The position numbers and the translations under genes were made by a program. The notes beneath the pieces are model-generated. The model was not told where the DNA came from and searched no databases. It saw only the letters and a list, made by a program, of their open reading frames with translations. 64,000 bases of DNA. Origin: Streptomyces bacillaris. GTDB taxonomy: Bacteria > Actinomycetota > Actinomycetes > Streptomycetales > Streptomycetaceae. Position 1 is the first letter of the stretch. Each line of letters starts with the position of its first letter. Location of the stretch: the NCBI RefSeq assembly GCF_003268675.1, contig NZ_CP029378.1:7254001-7318000 (forward strand), read 5' to 3'. Below are positions 35,131 to 42,785 of this stretch, one piece after another.

Positions 35131-36069
35131 ATGGGCGTCTTCGTGTATCTGCCCCTGGTCCTGCCACTCACCGCGCTGCCGATCGCGCGCCTGGCCGAGC
35201 AGCACCTGCACCCACGGAGAGCCGCACGCCTGCTGACCACCGTCGCCGTGATCCTCGCCTCCTGCAGCCTGGTCTGCCTCGGGCTGCTGGTGGTGGTCGG
35301 CACCGCGCAGCTGCCCGGCAACCCGCTGCCCGACGGCTGGTCCGACGACGAGGTCCGCGAGGCCGTCCCGCACGACGCCTTCGCCGGGAAGGCGTCCATC
35401 CTGGCGCTCGTCGCCGTCACCATGGCCTGCGGGTTCACCCTCCACCGCCACTACCGCTTCCGCGCCCGCGCCCACCGCGCGCTCGCCGGGCTGCCGGGCG
35501 GCGGCGACCTCGCCGTCCTCCCCGACGACGTGCCGTACGCCTACGCGCTGCCCGGCTCGCCCGGCCGGGTCATGGTCTCCACCGGCATGCTCGCCGCCCT
35601 GGACCCGGCCGAGCGCCGGGCGCTGCTCGCCCACGAGCGGGCCCACCTGGCGGGCCGCCACCACCGGCTGCTGCTCGCGACCCGGCTCGCCGGATGCGTC
35701 AACCCGCTGCTGCGGCCCCTCCAGGCGGCCCTCGTCTACTCCACCGAGCGGTGGGCGGACGAGGAGGCGGCCCGGGCCACCGGCGACCGCAGGCTGACGG
35801 CCCGGGCGGTCGGCAAGGCGGCGCTCATCTCCCGCCCCGACCCCCGGGCCGCCGCCGTGGCGGGCTTCGCGGCCGCGGGGCCGGTGCCCCGACGGGTGGC
35901 CGCGCTGCTGGGCCCGGTCCCGCCGGACCGCGGCTGGCCGCCCGCGCTGACACCGGCCGGTGCCGCCGCGTTCGTCGCCGCAGCGGGGACGACCGTCTCC
36001 GCGCTCTCGGCGCTCAACGCGGCCGTCGCCCTCTATCTCGTACTGGAGGCGGCGACGACGCCGCTGTGA
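35131..36069 (+). CDS. M56-family membrane metallopeptidase (BlaR1-like, no sensor domain)
   Basis: A 312-residue membrane peptidase. Helices are at YLPLVLPLTALPIARLA, LLTTVAVILASCSLVCLGLLVVVG, ILALVAVTMACGFTL and near the C-terminus. The zinc site is HERAHL (HExxH form) with a downstream glutamate in STERWADEEAARATGDRRL. Unlike BlaR1 and MecR1 it ends with a membrane helix and has no penicillin-binding sensor. It lies three bases after the BlaI-type repressor and probably cleaves it or acts on its signal path. What it senses is unknown. Confidence 0.9.
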   Translation: MGVFVYLPLVLPLTALPIARLAEQHLHPRRAARLLTTVAVILASCSLVCLGLLVVVGTAQLPGNPLPDGWSDDEVREAVPHDAFAGKASILALVAVTMACGFTLHRHYRFRARAHRALAGLPGGGDLAVLPDDVPYAYALPGSPGRVMVSTGMLAALDPAERRALLAHERAHLAGRHHRLLLATRLAGCVNPLLRPLQAALVYSTERWADEEAARATGDRRLTARAVGKAALISRPDPRAAAVAGFAAAGPVPRRVAALLGPVPPDRGWPPALTPAGAAAFVAAAGTTVSALSALNAAVALYLVLEAATTPL

Positions 36070-36156
36070 CCTCCTCGCACGGGCGCCCCCCGGCGCCGGT
36101 ACGAGGCCCCCGGCCGCGCCGGTTCACTGCCTCCACCCGCTCCGACCATCCCGAAC

Positions 36157-36182
36157 GGCCCGCCGGATCGCTCCGGCGGGCC
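36157..36182. terminator. Bidirectional hairpin between convergent genes
   Basis: A perfect 11-bp stem, GGCCCGCCGGA and TCCGGCGGGCC, with a TCGC loop, located between the M56 gene and the convergent small-protein gene. There is no T-run, which is usual for Streptomyces. Confidence 0.65.
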
Positions 36183-36203
36183 GACGCCGTCGGGTCGGGC
36201 CGG

Positions 36204-36416
36204 TCAGACGTCCAGCGCGGCGAGGGCCTGGGCCCAGCGGGCGTACTTCAAGTTGGCCAGATCTGCCACCGTCTTGACGTTGAACGCTTCCTGGAGCAGC
36301 TCGCCGTCGCGGTCCGAGACACCCTTCAGCGCCGAGACCGGCGCCGCGAGAATCGTGGCCAGGTCCTTGTCCGCGTAAGCCTTGTCGAGCACCTTGTCCA
36401 GGTCGATCTGGGCCAC
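36204..36416 (-). CDS. Small helix-hairpin-type protein
   Basis: A 70-residue soluble protein: AQIDLDKVLDKAYADKDLATILAAPVSALKGVSDRDGELLQEAFNVKTVADLANLKYARWAQALAALDV in two pieces of clear helix. The stretch PVSALKGVSDRDGELLQEAFNVKTVADL looks like the helix-hairpin-helix module in which a Gly-Val turn links two helices, as in DUF4332-like proteins. GTG 36416 has a strong AGGAGG 5 bases upstream. It is divergent from the DUF21/CBS gene and downstream of operator 2. Function unknown; DNA binding is possible but unproven. Confidence 0.75.
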   Translation of the reverse strand: MAQIDLDKVLDKAYADKDLATILAAPVSALKGVSDRDGELLQEAFNVKTVADLANLKYARWAQALAALDV

Positions 36417-36563
36417 TGCTGCCTCCTGAGAACTCGTTCCTCCGCCGTCACGGCGGCCGGTCCCGGACGGGACCGCCAGCAGAACTGCGCGGAGCGGCGG
36501 GGGAGTTCCCGGGGGCTCCGGGGGGCGCCGGAATCGAGCCATGTGGGGTGTGCGGCCTTGACA

Positions 36564-36579
36564 TCTACGGGCCTGTAAA
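36564..36579. promoter_or_regulatory. BlaI-type operator 2
   Basis: TCTACGGGCCTGTAAA matches the perfect copy at 39475 (TCTACAGGCCTGTAGA) at 14 of 16 bases. It overlaps the 3' edge of a TTGACA hexamer in the gap between the small helical protein and the DUF21/CBS gene. Confidence 0.65.
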
Positions 36580-36625
36580 GTTCGTGAGCCCGGCTATGAG
36601 GAGCGACACGTTGTCTGCCAGTCCG

Positions 36626-36716
36626 GGCCCTTCGGGGCCTTCGGAGTATGCGTATCAGGGACCTCGAAGGTCCCTCGACCCCCGGAGCCCCCAGGGCTCC
36701 CCAGGCCCTCAGGGCC
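36626..36716 (+). promoter_or_regulatory. Leader with four consecutive hairpins
   Basis: Stems: GGCCC/GGGCC with a UUCG loop (36626-36639); GGGACCT/AGGTCCC with CGA loop (36658-36674); GGAGCCC/GGGCTCC with CCA loop (36684-36700); GGCC/GGCC with a CTCAG loop (36704-36716). They end 22 bases before the GTG of the DUF21/CBS gene. This could be an attenuator or a translation-control leader. Confidence 0.45.
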
Positions 36717-36738
36717 GCAACGACCTGGCGGGTGAGCG

Positions 36739-38139
36739 GTGATCGCCGCCCTGCTCGGCCTCCTGGCGGTGTTCGTCCTGACCGCGGGGACGGGCTATTT
36801 CGTGGCCCAGGAGTTCGCCTATGTGTCCGCCGACCGGCTGACCCTCTCCCGGGAGGCCGCGGCCGGTGACAAGCGGGCCGCCCGCGCGGTGAAGGTCCTG
36901 GAGCGGCTCTCGTTCATGCTCTCGGGCGCCCAGCTCGGCATCACCGTCACCGGTCTGATCGTCGGCTTCCTCGCGGAGCCGTCCGTCTCCGCCCTGCTGC
37001 GCCCGGTGCTCGAGGGCATCGGCCTGCCCGCCGGAGCGGTCTCGGCCGTCTCCGTGACCCTCTCCTTCGTCCTGGCGACGGTCATCCAGATGGTCCTGGG
37101 CGAACTCGCGCCCAAGAACCTCGCCCTCGCCGTGCCCGAGCGGCTGGCGAAGTCCCTGGCCACCTCCACCCTGATCTATCTGCGGATCGTCGGCCCCGTC
37201 ATCCACATCTTCGACAGCGCGGCCAACCGGCTGCTGCGCCGCATCGGCATCGAACCCGTGGAGGAGCTGCACCACGGCGCCACCCTGGAGGAGCTGGGCC
37301 ATCTGATCGGTGAGTCCCACGAGCAGGGCGAGCTGCCCGCCGCGACGGCCGAACTCGTCGACCACGCGCTGGACTTCTCCGAACGCAACCTGGGCGAGGT
37401 CATGGTGGTGCGCGCCGACGTCACCTTCGTACGCCGGGACGCCATGGCCCTGGAGGCCGTCGAGCTGATCGCCCGGCACGGCCACTCGAACTACCCGGTG
37501 CTCGGTGACCACCCCGACGACCCCGCGGGCGTGCTGGGCGTACGGGAGCTGATGGGGCTGCCCGCCGCCGACCTCGGCCGCACCACGGCCGGGGAGCTGG
37601 CCCGCCGCCCGCTGCTGCTGCCCGAGATCATGAAGCTCCCGGCGGCGGTCGCGGAGATGCGGGAGCGGGACGACGAGTTCGCCGTCGTCCTGGACGAGCA
37701 CGGCGGTCTCGCGGGCATCGTCACGTACGAGGACATCGCGGAGGAGCTGGTCGGAGAGATCTCCGACGAGTCCGACACGGTCGCCGAACTCGCGGTCGCG
37801 GACGGCTCCGGCTGGATCGTGGACGCGGGGAGCCGCCTGGACGAGATCGAGGAGGCCACCGGCATCGTGCTGCCCGAGGAGGGCGACTACGACACCCTCG
37901 CCGGGCTGATCATCGACCGGCTCGGCCGCTTCCCCACCGTCGGGGACCGCCTCACCGTCGCGGACGTACGGATCGAGGTCCGCACGCTCGACCGGCATGT
38001 GGCCGAATACGTCCGTATCGAGCACACGGAACCCGCCCAGCAGGCACACCAGGCGGACCAGGCACAGCCCGCAGAGCAGGCGCAGCGCGCGGAACAGACG
38101 CAGCGCACGGAACACGGCGAACAGGAGCCGCAGGCATGA
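36739..38139 (+). CDS. DUF21/CBS-domain membrane protein (CorC/HlyC family)
   Basis: A 466-residue protein. The N-terminal DUF21 (CNNM) region has about four helices (LLGLLAVFVLTAGTGYFVAQEF, SFMLSGAQLGITVTGLIVGFL, SVTLSFVLATVIQMVLGELAPKNL). Two CBS domains follow (RHGHSNYPVLGD, FAVVLDEHGGLAGIVTYEDIAEELVGEI), then the CorC/HlyC domain (WIVDAGSRLDEIEEATG, DRLTVADVRIEVRTLDRHVAEYV). A Gln/Ala/Glu-rich tail with a QA(Q)xAEQ repeat closes it. Such proteins are linked to magnesium or cobalt efflux or membrane integrity. GTG 36739 is used; the stop overlaps the next gene by ATGA. Operator 2 lies 160 bases upstream. Confidence 0.9.
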   Translation: MIAALLGLLAVFVLTAGTGYFVAQEFAYVSADRLTLSREAAAGDKRAARAVKVLERLSFMLSGAQLGITVTGLIVGFLAEPSVSALLRPVLEGIGLPAGAVSAVSVTLSFVLATVIQMVLGELAPKNLALAVPERLAKSLATSTLIYLRIVGPVIHIFDSAANRLLRRIGIEPVEELHHGATLEELGHLIGESHEQGELPAATAELVDHALDFSERNLGEVMVVRADVTFVRRDAMALEAVELIARHGHSNYPVLGDHPDDPAGVLGVRELMGLPAADLGRTTAGELARRPLLLPEIMKLPAAVAEMRERDDEFAVVLDEHGGLAGIVTYEDIAEELVGEISDESDTVAELAVADGSGWIVDAGSRLDEIEEATGIVLPEEGDYDTLAGLIIDRLGRFPTVGDRLTVADVRIEVRTLDRHVAEYVRIEHTEPAQQAHQADQAQPAEQAQRAEQTQRTEHGEQEPQA

Positions 38140-39158
38140 GCTTCCCCATGGCGCTCTTCGTCACCGTCCTGCTGCTCATCGGCAGCGGCTTCTTCGTCGC
38201 CGCCGAATTCGCCCTGGTCGCCTCCAAGCGCCACCGCATGGAACAGGCCGCCCTGGCCGGTCAGCGCGGCGCCAAGGCGGCCCTCGCCGGGATGCGCGAG
38301 CTGTCCCTGATGCTCGCCGGTGCCCAGCTCGGTATCACCGTCTGCACCCTGGGCCTCGGTTCCCTCTCCAAGCCCGCCATCTCGCACGAACTGGACCCGC
38401 TCCTGCAGCGGCTCGGACTGCCGACCGCGCTCAGCTACGGCATCGCCTTCGCGCTCGCCATGATCATCGTGGTGTTCCTGCACATGGTGGTCGGTGAGAT
38501 GGCGCCCAAGTCCTGGGCCATCGCCCATCCGGAGCGCTCCGCGATGCTCCTGAGCCCGGCGTTCCGCGCCGTGGTCAAGGTCGTACGCCCGCTGATCCGG
38601 GTCCTGAACACGGTCAGCAACGCCCTGGTACGGCTCTGCCGGGTGACCCCGCGCGACGAGCTGACCTCGGTCCACAACCGCGACCAGCTCACCCACCTGA
38701 TCGAGGAGTCCGAGCGCCTCGGGCTGATCAGCAAGGGCGACTCGGGGCTGGTGACCCGGTCGCTGACCGAGCCGCAGACCCCGGTGGCCGAATTCCAGAT
38801 TCCCGCCGAGCGGATCGTGACCGTACCGGCGGGCGCGGATCTCGACCGGATCCTGGCCGTCGCCACGTCCGCCGACCGCACCCGCCTGCTCGTACGGGAC
38901 GGGGAGCGCGTCCTCGGAACGGTGCACGCCCGCGACGCCCTGGTGGCGCGCGCCGGCGGCCGGAGCGTCACCGCACGCGCCCTGGCCCGGCCCGTGCCGG
39001 AACTGGCGCCGGACGAGACGGCCGCCCACGCCGTGGAGCGGCTCCGCGAGCGGCACGCGACGCTCGCCGTCGTACGGGACGGGGAGGGCCGGCTCTCCGG
39101 GCTGGTCAGCCTGGACGATCTCCTCGCCCGGCTGCTCCACCCCCCGACGACCGCCTAG
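38136..39158 (+). CDS. DUF21/CBS-domain membrane protein, short form
   Basis: A 340-residue paralogue of the preceding protein. DUF21 helices include ALFVTVLLLIGSGFFVAAEFALVASKRHRME, LMLAGAQLGITVCTLGLGSL and YGIAFALAMIIVVFLHMVVGEMAPKSWA. The CBS pair is degenerate (RIVTVPAGADLDRILAV, RLSGLVSLDDLLARLL) and the CorC/HlyC domain is absent. Its ATG overlaps the stop of the first protein (ATGA). The two are probably made together and may form a heteromer. Confidence 0.9.
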   Translation: MSFPMALFVTVLLLIGSGFFVAAEFALVASKRHRMEQAALAGQRGAKAALAGMRELSLMLAGAQLGITVCTLGLGSLSKPAISHELDPLLQRLGLPTALSYGIAFALAMIIVVFLHMVVGEMAPKSWAIAHPERSAMLLSPAFRAVVKVVRPLIRVLNTVSNALVRLCRVTPRDELTSVHNRDQLTHLIEESERLGLISKGDSGLVTRSLTEPQTPVAEFQIPAERIVTVPAGADLDRILAVATSADRTRLLVRDGERVLGTVHARDALVARAGGRSVTARALARPVPELAPDETAAHAVERLRERHATLAVVRDGEGRLSGLVSLDDLLARLLHPPTTA

Positions 39159-39170
39159 GGCGGGATCGGG

Positions 39171-39383
39171 TCAGGCGGTGGTGTCCCGCTCGGTCGTCTC
39201 CCCGCGGATCACGCGGGGGGACGGCTGGGAGGGGCCGCCGTCCTCCTCCTTGAGCGCCTGCTTCTCGCTCTTGAGGATGCGCGCGGCCTTTCCGGCCGAC
39301 CGCACGAGGTCGGGCAGCCTCTTCACGGCCAGCACCGCCACGATCACCAGGAGAAGGATGGTGAGTTCGCCGATCCCGAACAT
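39171..39383 (-). CDS. tatA: TatA-family twin-arginine translocase subunit
   Basis: A 70-residue protein with the classic layout: short start MFGIGEL, one membrane helix TILLLVIVAVLAVKRLP, an amphipathic helix DLVRSAGKAARILKSEKQAL and a charged tail. TatA oligomers form the pore for folded Tat substrates. It is an extra copy away from tatC, as often found in Streptomyces. It converges with the DUF21/CBS pair and is divergent from the ion-channel gene across operator 3, so BlaI-type control is likely. Confidence 0.88.
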   Translation of the reverse strand: MFGIGELTILLLVIVAVLAVKRLPDLVRSAGKAARILKSEKQALKEEDGGPSQPSPRVIRGETTERDTTA

Positions 39384-39474
39384 GATTGCCGCTTTCTCTG
39401 GGGAGGAACCGGCCCGGAGGCCGTCCGGCCCCTGACGGACCGGCAGAGTCGAACCTGAACCGAACCTAGCTGAA

Positions 39475-39490
39475 TCTACAGGCCTGTAGA
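39475..39490. promoter_or_regulatory. BlaI-type operator 3 (perfect 16-bp palindrome)
   Basis: TCTACAGGCCTGTAGA, a perfect palindrome between divergent tatA and the ion channel. It overlaps a TAGAGT on the plus strand (39487-39492) and a TAGATT on the minus strand (39478-39473), possible -10 hexamers in each direction. Confidence 0.75.
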
Positions 39491-39583
39491 GTATCCGCTC
39501 ACGGGTTCTGTGATCAGGCTCCCCGTACAACCGCCTTTCAGGCCAGCCGTGTTCGGCGGGCCTCGGACGACCGGGGAAGCACG

Positions 39584-40549
39584 ATGACGGACCGTACGGC
39601 GCGGACGCCGCGCCGCCGGCAGGCGGTGGCCGGACGCTGCCGGGAGATCACCGAGGCCCGCTGGTTCGCCGTCCTCGTCTTCGCCCTCATCCTCGCCAAC
39701 GCGGCGGTCCTCGGCATCGAGACCTACAGCGGCCTCAGCGACTGCTGGCAACAGGGCTTACGCACCACGGAGTACGCCTTCCTCGCCGCGTTCACCGTGG
39801 AGATCCTGCTGCGCGCCGGAGCCCACGCCGACCGCCCGAAGGACTTCTTCCGCGACCCGTGGAACCTCTTCGACCTCGTCGTGGTCCTCTCCGCGTTCCT
39901 GCCGGTCATCCGCGAGAACGGCACCGTGCTCCGGCTGCTGCGCCTCGCCCGCGTCCTGCGCGCCGCCCGCTTCCTGCCGCAGCTGCGGATCATCCTGGTC
40001 GCCGTCGGCCGGAGCCTGCCGGGCACCGCCAGCTTCCTGCTCGTCGGGGGCCTGCTGCTCTACCTGTACGCCATGGTCGGCTGGATCTGCTTCTCGGCCG
40101 AGGATCCGGAACACTTCGGCTCGCTCGGCCGTGCGGTCCTGACCCTCTTCCTGCTGATGACCCTGGACGGTCTCGGTGACGCCGTGCGCGCGGGCCTGGA
40201 GATCTCCCGGTGGAGCATCCTCTACTACGCCTCGTACGTCCTGCTCGCCTCGTTCGTCCTGGTGAACGTGTTGATCGGGGTCGTGATCACCTCCCTGGAC
40301 GAGGCCCGCTCCATGGAGGCGGACGAGGACGAGGACGCTGCCCGGCCCGCGGAGTCCCCGGCCGCCGGGGCGCAGCCCCCGTACACCGGCGATCCCGTCC
40401 TGCTCCGCGCCCGCGTGGCGGCGGCCCGCCGCGCCCTGGACGACCTCGAACGGGCCCTGGCCGACGCTTCACCGGGGACCGGGCCCCCGGACCCGCTGCC
40501 CGGTCGGCCCCCGGGCGGCAGCCGCACGGTGGCGTCGTCCGGAGGGTGA
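39584..40549 (+). CDS. Voltage-gated-type ion channel (single six-helix domain)
   Basis: A 321-residue membrane protein resembling bacterial voltage-gated sodium channels. Helices S1-S3 include FAVLVFALILANAAVLGIETY and NLFDLVVVLSAFLPVI. S4 carries regularly spaced arginines (RLLRLARVLRAARFLPQLR, 117-135). S5, a pore loop with TLDGLGD at 193-199, and S6 (LLASFVLVNVLIGVVITSLDEA) follow, then a cytoplasmic coiled tail (RARVAAARRALDDLERAL). The filter has Asp195 where NavBac channels have Glu (TLESW). Codon 59 is TTA, so translation should depend on the bldA tRNA. The gene is preceded by operator 3. Confidence 0.85.
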   Translation: MTDRTARTPRRRQAVAGRCREITEARWFAVLVFALILANAAVLGIETYSGLSDCWQQGLRTTEYAFLAAFTVEILLRAGAHADRPKDFFRDPWNLFDLVVVLSAFLPVIRENGTVLRLLRLARVLRAARFLPQLRIILVAVGRSLPGTASFLLVGGLLLYLYAMVGWICFSAEDPEHFGSLGRAVLTLFLLMTLDGLGDAVRAGLEISRWSILYYASYVLLASFVLVNVLIGVVITSLDEARSMEADEDEDAARPAESPAAGAQPPYTGDPVLLRARVAAARRALDDLERALADASPGTGPPDPLPGRPPGGSRTVASSGG

Positions 40550-40582
40550 CCCGCCCCGATGCGGATCGCGGACGGGAGGACG

Positions 40583-42082
40583 TCACCGAACCGCTCTCCC
40601 GAGCCCGGGCCGGAGCCGGCGGGCGGGCGCGCGCCCGGGCTTCGGGGCGGGGACGACGCGGAACGCGGTGTTGAGGACGTGGTCGATCACATCGCGCGAG
40701 GGCTTGTCCGTGAGGTCGGTGAGGAGGCGGGCCAGGGTGTTGAGGAGGAACGGGGAGTTCATGACGTACCGGTTGAGCACCGGCTGGAACCCCGAGCGGC
40801 TGAAGATGACGTCGGCGGCCGCGTTGCCCAGGCGGTAGTGGCGGCCCCAGCGGTGGTGCATCTCCACCGGGTAGCCGCGCAGCACCTGTTCGCGGCGCGG
40901 GCCCTCCGGGTGGGCCAGGGCGAGCGCGGCGGTCTCGGCGGCGACCTCACCGGCCTCCAGGGCCTGGGCGATGCCCTCGCCGTTCCAGGGGCTGACCATG
41001 CCGCCGGAGTCCCCGACCAGCAGGAGCCCGCGGGCGTACAGCGGGTGGCGGTTGAAGCCGAGGGGCAGGGCGGCGCTGCGGACCGGGCCCTGCGCGTTCT
41101 CCTCGCGCAGCCCCCACTCCTCGGGGGTCCGGGCCAGCCACTGATCGAGGGTGGCCCGCAGGTCCGCCTTGCCGTGCCGGCGGTGGGGGAGCGCGCCGAG
41201 CCCGACGTTGACCCGTCCGTCGGCCATCGGGAAGATCCAGCCGTAACCGGGGAGGTAGGGGCCGTGGTCGGGGAAGCGCAGATCGGCCCAGAGCTCCAGA
41301 TACTCCTCCTGGGAGCGTTCCGGGCTCCGGTAGTAGCGGCGGGCCGCGGTGGCGATCTGCCGCCGGGGGTCCCGTTCGAGACCCAGCGCCAGGGCGAGCC
41401 GGGCGGAGGCCCCGTCGGCGGCGATGACGACCGGGGCGCGGAAGTCGACGGGCGTACGGGCAGGGGTTTTCGCGCCGGTTCCGATCTGCGTGCGGGGACC
41501 TGACGGGCCGGGGGCGTCCGGTGAGCCCGGGGCGTCCGGCGATCCTGGGACGTCCGGTGAGTCCGACCGGGCGGTGACCCCGGTGACCCGGCCCGCCCGG
41601 TCCGTCAGCGGTGCCTCCGCCTTCCAGCCGCTGAAGAGCCGGGCCCCGGCCGCCACCGCGTGGCGCGCCAGGATGTCGTCGAAGTCGTGGCGGCTGCGGG
41701 AGAGCCCGAAGTCCGGGTAGCGGCCGAGCGCGGGCCAGTCGATGTGCACCCGGTGCTCCCCGGCCACCCAGCGCATCCCGCGCGAACGGACCCAGCCCGG
41801 CGCGGAGATGTCGACGCCCATCCGGATGAGCCGGTGCACCGCGCGCGGGGTGAGGCCGTCGCCGCACACCTTCTCGCGGGGGAAGCGGGCCTTCTCCAGC
41901 AGGATCACGTCCACGCCCGCGCGCGCCAGGTGGTACGCGGCCGACGAGCCGGCCGGGCCCGCCCCCACCACGATGACCTGGGCGTCCTCACCCGCTCTCC
42001 CGACCGGCTCACCCGCGTGCCCGCCCGCCGCTGCCGGTTCTGCTGCCGGTTCCGGTTCCGGTTCCGGTGACAACTCCCGCAT
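40583..42082 (-). CDS. Geranylgeranyl-reductase-family FAD-dependent oxidoreductase
   Basis: A 499-residue flavoprotein. The FAD fold is VIVVGAGPAGSSAAYHLARAGVDVILLEKARFPREKVCGDGLTPRAV, followed later by VVIAADGASARLA and GLLLVGDSGGMVSPWNGEGIAQALEAGEVAAE, the pattern of geranylgeranyl or menaquinone-chain reductases. ATG 42082 follows GGGAGGGG. The N-terminal 30 residues are a Pro-Glu/Ala run from a GGTTCC hexamer repeat (42046-42068), and a SPDAPG repeat is inserted before the second FAD motif. It probably saturates isoprenoid chains such as those of menaquinone or lipids. Confidence 0.87.
   Translation of the reverse strand: MRELSPEPEPEPAAEPAAAGGHAGEPVGRAGEDAQVIVVGAGPAGSSAAYHLARAGVDVILLEKARFPREKVCGDGLTPRAVHRLIRMGVDISAPGWVRSRGMRWVAGEHRVHIDWPALGRYPDFGLSRSRHDFDDILARHAVAAGARLFSGWKAEAPLTDRAGRVTGVTARSDSPDVPGSPDAPGSPDAPGPSGPRTQIGTGAKTPARTPVDFRAPVVIAADGASARLALALGLERDPRRQIATAARRYYRSPERSQEEYLELWADLRFPDHGPYLPGYGWIFPMADGRVNVGLGALPHRRHGKADLRATLDQWLARTPEEWGLREENAQGPVRSAALPLGFNRHPLYARGLLLVGDSGGMVSPWNGEGIAQALEAGEVAAETAALALAHPEGPRREQVLRGYPVEMHHRWGRHYRLGNAAADVIFSRSGFQPVLNRYVMNSPFLLNTLARLLTDLTDKPSRDVIDHVLNTAFRVVPAPKPGRAPARRLRPGLGRAVR
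41514..41567. repeat. 18-bp tandem repeat, 3 copies, inside the reductase gene
   Basis: GCGTCCGGTGAGCCCGGG-like units start at 41514, 41532 and 41550. They encode the SPDAPG hexapeptide insert (SPDVPG, SPDAPG, SPDAPG), a surface loop that can vary in frame. Confidence 0.8.
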
Positions 42083-42197
42083 CACAACCCCTCCCACGGA
42101 CGGCCGATGCTGTGCCGGGGTGCCGACCCCGGGCAACATCATCATCGGCCAGGAGGGGCCGCGGCGGAACCAGGCCTCGCCCCGTCGTACCCCCTGC

Positions 42198-42785
42198 TCA
42201 GTCCCCGTCGCCCCGTGCCGCCGCCAGGGCGACCTGGTGCAGGGTGCGTCCCGTACGGGCGGAGCGGGCGTGGTACGGGTCCGGTGAGCCGGGCCTGCCC
42301 CGTACGGCGAGCCGGTCGGCGGCCTTGATCAGCAGCCACGCCTCCCGGCCGCCGCTCTCCGGCTCGTCGCCCACCCGGAAGCGGGTGAGCGCGAACTCGC
42401 CGTGCAGCTTGGAGCCGTGGAGCCAGAACGTGGCATGGCCGAGGGCCAGCGACTCCGCGAAGGGGACGGCCCCGCCCTGCTGGTCGTGGCCGAGCGGCTC
42501 GTAGGTGCCCTGGTCCCAGACGATCATCGTGCCGCTGCCCGACTCGCCCTGGGGGATGACCCCCTCGAACTCGCGGTACTCCAGCGGGTGGTCCTCCGTC
42601 TCCACGGCGAGCCGCCGGTCGCTCGGGTTCTCCGACGGGCCGCGGGGTACCGCCCAGGACTTGAGTACGCCGTCGACCTCCAGGCGGAAGTCGAAGTGCA
42701 TGCGCCGCGCGTCATGGATCTGCACGACGAAACAGGGGCGCGGTGCGCCGTCGGGCCGGGGCCCGGGTACGCCGTCGTTCCGCAT
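42198..42785 (-). CDS. Stand-alone LigD-type 3'-phosphoesterase domain protein
   Basis: A 195-residue protein equal to the phosphoesterase (PE) domain of bacterial LigD, which trims 3'-phosphates and ribonucleotides at DNA ends in non-homologous end joining. Marks are FVVQIHDARRMHFDFRLEVDGVLKSWAVPRGPSENPSDRRLAV, the metal-site His in VETEDHPLEYREFEG and TFWLHGSKLHGEFALTRF. No ligase or polymerase domain and no Ku gene are beside it. ATG 42785 is preceded by GGAGGGAG. A repair role is expected. Confidence 0.88.
   Translation of the reverse strand: MRNDGVPGPRPDGAPRPCFVVQIHDARRMHFDFRLEVDGVLKSWAVPRGPSENPSDRRLAVETEDHPLEYREFEGVIPQGESGSGTMIVWDQGTYEPLGHDQQGGAVPFAESLALGHATFWLHGSKLHGEFALTRFRVGDEPESGGREAWLLIKAADRLAVRGRPGSPDPYHARSARTGRTLHQVALAAARGDGD

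Larger units (their letters stand above)
36417..36738. other. 322-base divergent regulatory region
   Basis: No gene is supported here. It contains operator 2 (36564-36579), overlapped by a TTGACA at 36558, and a series of four GC-rich inverted repeats (36626-36716) in the leader of the DUF21/CBS gene. A 64-codon open frame from 36548 has no ribosome site or recognisable protein pattern and I do not call it. Confidence 0.6.

Noticed and set aside
35131..36069. Beta-lactam resistance sensor
   Set aside because: No penicillin-binding domain and no beta-lactamase gene nearby; the targets are TerD, CBS, TatA and channel genes.
36548..36742. 64-codon open frame before the DUF21/CBS gene
   Set aside because: No ribosome site, and its codons come from the hairpin leader; more likely untranslated.
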